Of a DNA stretch of 11,892 nucleotides, positions 7,971 to 11,892 are shown piece after piece. The stretch covers positions 26,783 to 38,674 of the forward strand of contig PARR01000015.1 of the NCBI GenBank assembly GCA_002711625.1, given 5' to 3'. Both the position numbers and the translations under genes were made by a program. Each line of letters begins with the position of its first letter. Within the stretch, counting starts at the first letter, position 1. This stretch comes from Rickettsiales bacterium. GTDB taxonomy: Bacteria > Pseudomonadota > Alphaproteobacteria > Methylaequorales > Methylaequoraceae. A model generated the notes under the pieces. It did no database searches. It was not told where the DNA came from and saw only the letters and a list, made by a program, of their open reading frames with translations.

Positions 7971-8074
7971 AATAACAAAACCAGTACAAAAGACTTATTA
8001 ACATTAAAAATGAAAATAAGTATATTAACATTTGTCATTATTATGGAATTACCACTCAGAAGAGCTTCCCGCAT
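7967..8074 (-). CDS. Candidate leader peptide ORF between riboswitch and cobW
   Basis: An uninterrupted frame of 35 codons begins with ATG in the loop of the riboswitch P13 hairpin (MREALLSGN...). It ends in TGA overlapping the cobW ATG by 4 bases, the same coupling seen between the cob genes downstream. A second in-frame ATG at 8038 would give a 23-residue product. The second half is very hydrophobic (ILIFIF, then FVLVLLL). There is no family match and no good ribosome site. In AT-rich DNA a frame of this length can arise by chance, so the support is geometric. If translated, its start would be hidden when the L5-L13 kissing loop forms, giving B12-dependent control of cobW by coupling. Confidence 0.35.
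   Translation of the reverse strand: MREALLSGNSIIMTNVNILIFIFNVNKSFVLVLLL
7996..8032. repeat. Pair of 10-nt direct repeats in the cobW leader
   Basis: TATTAACATT occurs at 7996-8005 and again at 8023-8032 on the plus strand, 27 nt apart, between the riboswitch and cobW. Both copies fall inside the candidate leader ORF, in the same frame. The role is unknown and the repeat may be chance in AT-rich sequence. Confidence 0.4.
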
Positions 8075-8079
8075 TCTGA
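8056..8079 (-). promoter_or_regulatory. Riboswitch P13 hairpin with L13 kissing loop
   Basis: The minus strand has a 6-bp stem TCAGAA/TTCTGA around a 12-nt loop TGCGGGAAGCTC. The loop segment GCGGGA pairs exactly with TCCCGC of the riboswitch core (8193-8198), and after one bulged A, GCT pairs with AGC (8199-8201). This is the L5-L13 kissing contact known from adenosylcobalamin riboswitches. The loop also contains an ATG (8072-8074) that opens the candidate leader ORF. Confidence 0.8.
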
Positions 8080-8248
8080 AAATGACACATTTTTAGGCAG
8101 GTTTCCTGACTTCTTTTCATCGACAACATTAACCTTCCCAAGAATTAAAAAATTCTTAGTGGCAAAAAAAATGTAGTCTCCAAATCACAGTAGCGGGAGC
8201 TGTTCTGGATTTTCACCAGATTCCCTTTTAACACTTAGTATTGCACCT
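8056..8248 (-). promoter_or_regulatory. Cobalamin (adenosylcobalamin-type) riboswitch
   Basis: Reading the minus strand from about 8248, the element shows GGTGC, then AAAAGGGAA, a TCTGG...CCAGA hairpin (8204-8220) with TGGTGAAAATCC, and CAGCTCCCGCTACTGTGA (about 8185-8202). GGAGACTAC, a variable hairpin with arms AAGAATT/AATTCTT (8140-8157), and the B12 box AGTCAGGAAACCTGCCT (8095-8111) follow. A P13 hairpin closes the 3' side. This is the classical order of a class-I cobalamin riboswitch. It lies about 85 nt upstream of cobW and should repress the whole cobW-cobJ operon when adenosylcobalamin is abundant. No U-tailed terminator follows, so translational control is more likely. The exact 5' limit is uncertain. 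Confidence 0.95.
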
Positions 8249-8254
8249 TTTTTT

Positions 8255-8282
8255 ATTTTATATATTTTATACAAAAAATCAA
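8255..8282 (-). promoter_or_regulatory. Possible promoter of the cobW operon
   Basis: On the minus strand, TTGATT (8277-8282) and TAAAAT (8255-8260) are 16 nt apart, just upstream of the riboswitch. A start near 8248 would place the 5' end right at the riboswitch GGTGC. In sequence this AT-rich such matches are common, and other TATAAA-like hexamers overlap it, so this is tentative. Confidence 0.25.
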
Positions 8283-8785
8283 GTTCGTTTATGTTCTTAA
8301 ACAAATCTCACGATCATACAAAATAAAACCTTAAAATTTTTTAGTAATAAACGTTTACAAAACATTTATCATACAACAAAAATTCTTCACGACATTTAAT
8401 TGAGACTTTATATTTTTTTATCAGTAACTCGTAAATTCAAATTATTTCTATCAGTATATGAATCTCTGTCGTGTAGAAACGATTGATAAATTTTATCTGT
8501 CTATCAGGTTTCATATCTTAAATTAGGGTTACACAGGGAGCTACATTTAGCACGTGTCATAACATATTAAAATCTAAACCTTTTATTAAGAATAAGTCTA
8601 TAACTTACTGTATTTACTGAAATTAATGATCTAATTTGAAACACTATGAATTGCTACAAAACCTTGGGCTTACTAATCTGTACACACTTAGTCGGGAGTT
8701 AAGAACTCTTCGCCGGCACCACTCCAAATATATAATTGTCAATTAACTTGAAAAATAAAGATAGTCTTAATAGTATATTTATTAC
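8283..8785. other. Gene-free region with hairpins and a GC-rich island
   Basis: No credible coding frame is seen in these roughly 500 nt between the divergent riboswitch leader and the SGNH gene. Directly visible are four elements. A 7-bp outer stem ATATGAA/TTCATAT (8456-8462 with 8510-8516) encloses GATAAA/TTTATC (8485-8497). A nested structure has GTTA/TAAC, ACAC/GTGT and GCTA/TAGC within 8528-8563. A stem ACTAA/TTAGT lies at 8672-8692. A near-palindrome GAGTTAAGAACTC (8696-8708) sits at the start of a GC-rich stretch to about 8725. TATCAG recurs at 8419, 8449 and 8502. Together they could be a structured RNA, but no known RNA family was recognised. Confidence 0.4.
8748..8776 (+). promoter_or_regulatory. 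Candidate promoter of the SGNH gene
   Basis: TTGAAA (8748-8753) and TAGTAT (8771-8776) are separated by exactly 17 nt. A start about 7 nt further on (near 8783) would leave almost no 5' leader before the ATG at 8786. That fits the absence of a Shine-Dalgarno. A perfect TATAAT at 8731-8736 is an alternative but lacks a good -35 partner. Confidence 0.3.
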
Positions 8786-10093
8786 ATGCTCCCAGTTGTA
8801 TTAATAAATACTTTTGCGGTAATTTTTCTCATAAATTTTTATTTTTTTATTAACACTCTTAATATAAAAAACATTCTAGTTTCATTTGTTTCTTTTATAT
8901 TTTACCTTGCACTTCACTTTTTTTTAAGATTTAAAACAAAATCTAATTTACCGAATTATCTTTTGTTATTTTGGACAATTTTTTTTCTTGTTTCTAGTCA
9001 TTTTATATTAAAAAATAACTCTGTCATATGGAAAGGAGGATTCACAGTAAATGAAGATTTTGGATGGTATCCAATAAAAAATCAAAAAAATAAAGAATTA
9101 GTTGGTAATAATAAAGAATACTTTGTTTCTACGGATAAATTCGGACACAGAAATGATAATTCTTATGATTCAATTAAAACAAAAGATATTGTTATTCAAG
9201 GTGATTCAAATACATTTGGATATGGTCTTAATGTAGACGAAACTATTTGTAAAAAAATAGAAGCTCTTCGTAACATCCAATGTTTTAATCTAGGTATATC
9301 TGGCTTTGATACTCAACATTATTTTTTTCAATATAAAAAATTTTCTAATCTTTTTCATGACAACGAACGTTTTATTTTATTTAATACAGGGAATGATTAT
9401 AGTCTTTCTGCTTTGTCAACACCGTATCTACTTCCAAGACCTTTTCTGTTTCAAAACAATAATTTAGAAGTAATTTTAAAAGATGACATATCAATCCCTT
9501 TTAAAAAACAAGCCTATGGTCACAAATTTTTACCAATTTATTCAGAGTATAATGCAAAAATTAAAAATGTAATAATTGGAAGGAATTGGGGTGATTGGAT
9601 GCCTCAAAGTTTATCAAAATTTCACTTATTTATTTTTTTCTTTGATTTAATATATCCCATAATAAATAATTTTATTATTGTAAATTTTTATAGTTCAGAA
9701 CTGAAATATGGTAAATTATTAACTCAGTATTATCCAGATTGGCAACTTAAGAGTTTTCAAGAATGGCCTGAGCCATATAAAAAATATTGGAATCAATTTA
9801 AAATTCTATTGCAGAAAATCTCAGAACAACAATCTAAAAAAACAACTTTGGTCCTTTTTCCATTTAAACAACAAATAACTGAATATAGAAAATTGATGAC
9901 ACAAGATATATTTTCCATTCAAAAAAAAATTGCGGATGAATCTAAAAAAAATAATTTAAAAGTTTTAGATTTAACGACAGTATTTCTTAATCATAAAAAT
10001 CAAGAGGCACTTTATCAAAAAGATGACCATTTATCTGCCTTAGGCATTGAAATTATTTCTAACTCAATATCTAATAATTTGTTAATAAAGTAA
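8786..10093 (+). CDS. Membrane-anchored SGNH/GDSL-type hydrolase, substrate unknown
   Basis: The 435-residue protein begins with three hydrophobic stretches, at about 3-23, 29-47 and 57-76, which look like membrane helices. A soluble domain with SGNH hydrolase blocks follows. These are GDSNTFG with Ser141, NLGISG with Gly173, TGND with Asn203, and DDHLSALG near the C terminus with Asp413/His415 as the likely acid and base. All four family positions are present, so an active esterase or acyl-transfer enzyme is plausible, probably facing the periplasm. The substrate cannot be read from sequence; polysaccharide or lipid O-acyl groups are typical for such anchored forms. The ATG at 8786 is chosen because the first helix begins at once, although no ribosome site is visible. 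There is no functional link to the B12 genes. Aromatic- and lysine-rich composition matches the AT-rich genome. Confidence 0.85.
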   Translation: MLPVVLINTFAVIFLINFYFFINTLNIKNILVSFVSFIFYLALHFFLRFKTKSNLPNYLLLFWTIFFLVSSHFILKNNSVIWKGGFTVNEDFGWYPIKNQKNKELVGNNKEYFVSTDKFGHRNDNSYDSIKTKDIVIQGDSNTFGYGLNVDETICKKIEALRNIQCFNLGISGFDTQHYFFQYKKFSNLFHDNERFILFNTGNDYSLSALSTPYLLPRPFLFQNNNLEVILKDDISIPFKKQAYGHKFLPIYSEYNAKIKNVIIGRNWGDWMPQSLSKFHLFIFFFDLIYPIINNFIIVNFYSSELKYGKLLTQYYPDWQLKSFQEWPEPYKKYWNQFKILLQKISEQQSKKTTLVLFPFKQQITEYRKLMTQDIFSIQKKIADESKKNNLKVLDLTTVFLNHKNQEALYQKDDHLSALGIEIISNSISNNLLIK

Positions 10094-10298
10094 CATCTTA
10101 CTTTATACTCATATATGAATGATTATTGATTCCTAATAAATTTTAGGTGTTTCTATAACTTAAAATTTAATTAATTATGAAATATAAAATTTCTTGAATA
10201 GTATTTTGATATTAAAATTACATACAGAAAATAATATAATCTTTAAGTAAATTCTGCATAAAAAAAATAAATATGTTTATGATTACTTTAAAAAGTTA

Positions 10299-11891
10299 TT
10301 AAATAGACTTAATAATCTCTAAAAAAACCTCGCCATATTTCTTTAACTTTTGTAGTCCTACTCCATTTAGCTTCCCCATCTCTTCAAGAGTTTTGGGCTT
10401 ATGAAGAATCATTTGATGAAGTGTTGCATCAGGAAATATTATGTAAGCAGGAACTCTACGTTTACGAGCCAGTTCAATACGTTTGGATTTTAATGCCGAT
10501 AATAAATCTTTTTCGTCATCAAGAGTATTAGCATCAATATTTTCAACTCTAATTCTTTTTTCTTTAATCTGTGTATTAAATTCAATCTTACGATAAAAAT
10601 ATTCCTCTTCACCCCTTAGAACTGTTTCACCTTTTTGGGTAATTTGGAGTGCACCATAACGTTGAATATCAATCAGCAAATAATTAGCTGATACCATCTG
10701 ACGAATAAATATTTTCCAAAAGTCAGCCGTGGCTGTTCGTCCAACTCCAAATGTTTTAATCTTATCGTGTCCTTTTACCTTTACCTTTTCGCTATATACT
10801 CCTCGTAGCACATCTACAATATGTCCTGAACCAAAAAATTGTCCTGTACGATAAATTGCTGATAAAACCATTTGAGCGTATTCTGTACCTTCAATCATTA
10901 GAGGTGGATTAAGGCAATTATCACATTTACCACATGGCTCAGACATTTCCTTAAAATAAGACAACAAAGTTTGACGTCTGCAAGTAGCTGAGTCACAGTA
11001 AGCAATGAGTGCATCTAATCGTTTGTTTTCCTTAATTTTAAAACTGTTATTAGCATCACTCATATCAATGAAACGTTTACGTTGAAACAAATCCTGTAAA
11101 CCAAAAATGAGGAGTGTATCAGCCTCTAAACCATCACGCCCTGCCCTGCCAATTTCTTGATAAAAGGCTTCTATACTACTTGGTAAACTTATATGTACAA
11201 CATAACGCACATCTGATTTATCTATACCCATTCCAAAGGCAATCGTCGCACACACCACAATATTGTCTTCAGTCATAAATTTATCTTGAGTATCTATCTT
11301 TACTTGGGAATCTAATCCAGCATGAAAAGGATGAGCGTTGAACTCTTCTGATTGTAAAAATTCAGCACATTGTTCGGTTAGTTTTTGAGATAAACAATAC
11401 ACAATACCTGACTCATTTTTTCTATTAACTAAAAACTCTAATAGCTGAGCTTTCCAGTTATTAGTTTTTTGTTGTACTGCTAATGACAGATTAGGACGAT
11501 TAAATCCATATAGAAATATTTTACCTTTACCATTGGTTAATTTGTTATTAATGTCAGCTCGCGTTTCTTCATCAGCTGTCGCCGTGAAAGCTGAAATAAT
11601 TGCTTCAGGAAAAAAATTTTGAAGTTCTTTTAACAGCTCATACTCTCGTCTAAAATCACTACCCCATTTTGAAATGCAATGAGCTTCATCTATAACAAAC
11701 ATACTAATGTTCAATAATTTTAATGCACTTAACATTTCATTACGCATCAATGATTCAGGTGAGATATATAAAATTTTAATTTGTTTATTTTTAAAGTCCT
11801 TCCATATTTGTGTGCGTTCAGATTCAGGCATTGCAGAGTGAACACGTTCAGCCTTGACACCTAAATCTTTTAAGCCAACAACTTGGTCATT
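10299..11891 (-). CDS. recQ: ATP-dependent DNA helicase RecQ (N terminus cut by right edge)
   Basis: RecQ is a 3'-5' DNA helicase of recombination and replication-fork repair in the cytoplasm. The frame is open to the window end. The 20 codons before the first ATG (11831) are typical RecQ sequence (NDQVVGLKDLGVKA), so the start and Walker A motif lie outside. About 530 residues are visible, with about 75-80 missing compared with E. coli RecQ. In visible numbering, the DEAH box is at 68-71 (DEAHCISKWG), motif VI QEIGRAGRDG at 245-254, and zinc-binding cysteines at 304, 320, 323 and 326 (CRR...CGKCDNC). A winged-helix RQC region follows, and a C-terminal HRDC domain starts near 455 (RKRRVPAY...FPDATL). 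It faces the SGNH gene across 205 nt without an obvious terminator. It has no A or T run longer than 7, unlike the cob genes. Confidence 0.97.
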   Translation of the reverse strand, partial: NDQVVGLKDLGVKAERVHSAMPESERTQIWKDFKNKQIKILYISPESLMRNEMLSALKLLNISMFVIDEAHCISKWGSDFRREYELLKELQNFFPEAIISAFTATADEETRADINNKLTNGKGKIFLYGFNRPNLSLAVQQKTNNWKAQLLEFLVNRKNESGIVYCLSQKLTEQCAEFLQSEEFNAHPFHAGLDSQVKIDTQDKFMTEDNIVVCATIAFGMGIDKSDVRYVVHISLPSSIEAFYQEIGRAGRDGLEADTLLIFGLQDLFQRKRFIDMSDANNSFKIKENKRLDALIAYCDSATCRRQTLLSYFKEMSEPCGKCDNCLNPPLMIEGTEYAQMVLSAIYRTGQFFGSGHIVDVLRGVYSEKVKVKGHDKIKTFGVGRTATADFWKIFIRQMVSANYLLIDIQRYGALQITQKGETVLRGEEEYFYRKIEFNTQIKEKRIRVENIDANTLDDEKDLLSALKSKRIELARKRRVPAYIIFPDATLHQMILHKPKTLEEMGKLNGVGLQKLKKYGEVFLEIIKSI

Positions 11892-11892
11892 C

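Noticed and set aside
8140..8157. AAGAATT/AATTCTT hairpin as a transcription terminator
   Set aside because: It has no G or C clamp and no U tract after it, and it sits inside the cobalamin riboswitch between the core and the B12 box, so it is a variable riboswitch arm.
8646..8721. A tRNA or tmRNA ending in CGCCGGC-A-CCA
   Set aside because: No 5' acceptor partner (GCCGGCG or GU variants) lies at the needed distance upstream or downstream. The T-loop TTAAGAA is not the usual TTCRA type, and no tag-coding frame or tmRNA core was found. Kept only as a finding.
10094..10298. Terminator or small gene in the gap between the SGNH gene and recQ
   Set aside because: Only AT-rich sequence with no GC-stemmed hairpin and no convincing frame was seen.
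1..11892. CRISPR array, insertion sequence, prophage or defence genes
   Set aside because: No regularly spaced repeats, transposase, integrase or terminal inverted repeats were seen; the genes are metabolic or housekeeping.

Overview
The window is very AT-rich DNA with a mostly complete aerobic cobalamin (vitamin B12) operon, a cobalamin riboswitch that should control it, and two unrelated genes. CobG, CobN and a classical CobH/CobI/CobJ/CobK set are diagnostic of the oxygen-dependent (aerobic) corrin pathway. With the low GC content, weak or absent Shine-Dalgarno sites and long poly-A tracts, this suggests a streamlined, probably marine, alphaproteobacterium; the lineage is inference.

Left part (1-7970): the 3' part of cobK runs rightward off the left edge and meets the leftward operon tail to tail. 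The leftward operon reads cobW, cobN, cobG, cobH, cobI, cobJ. Spacing is extremely tight: cobW and cobN abut with no gap, cobN and cobG are 4 nt apart, and cobG-cobH-cobI-cobJ are joined by three ATGA overlaps. cobN is split into two overlapping reading frames by one surplus A in an 11-A homopolymer. Its other sequence looks intact, so this is a sequencing error, a very recent lesion, or a slippage/frameshift site.

Control region (about 7967-8282): an adenosylcobalamin-type riboswitch on the minus strand has a recognisable core, B12 box and a P13 hairpin. The P13 loop is complementary to the core (L5-L13 kissing loop). No terminator follows, so control is probably at translation. An undescribed-looking short leader ORF starts inside the P13 loop, and its stop codon overlaps the cobW start as ATGA.

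Right part: about 500 nt of gene-free DNA (8283-8785) holds several hairpins and a GC-rich island. It is followed by a rightward gene for a membrane-anchored SGNH/GDSL-type hydrolase (8786-10093). A 205-nt convergent gap with no obvious terminator hairpin leads to recQ, which runs leftward and is cut by the right edge. recQ has no homopolymers as long as those in the cob genes.

The cob proteins would act in sequence. CobI methylates precorrin-2 at C20, CobG and CobJ make the ring contraction, CobK reduces precorrin-6A, CobH migrates the C11 methyl to give hydrogenobyrinate, CobN is the large subunit inserting cobalt, and CobW is a probable cobalt chaperone. CobA, CobM, CobF, CobL, CobB, CobS and CobT are not in the window.
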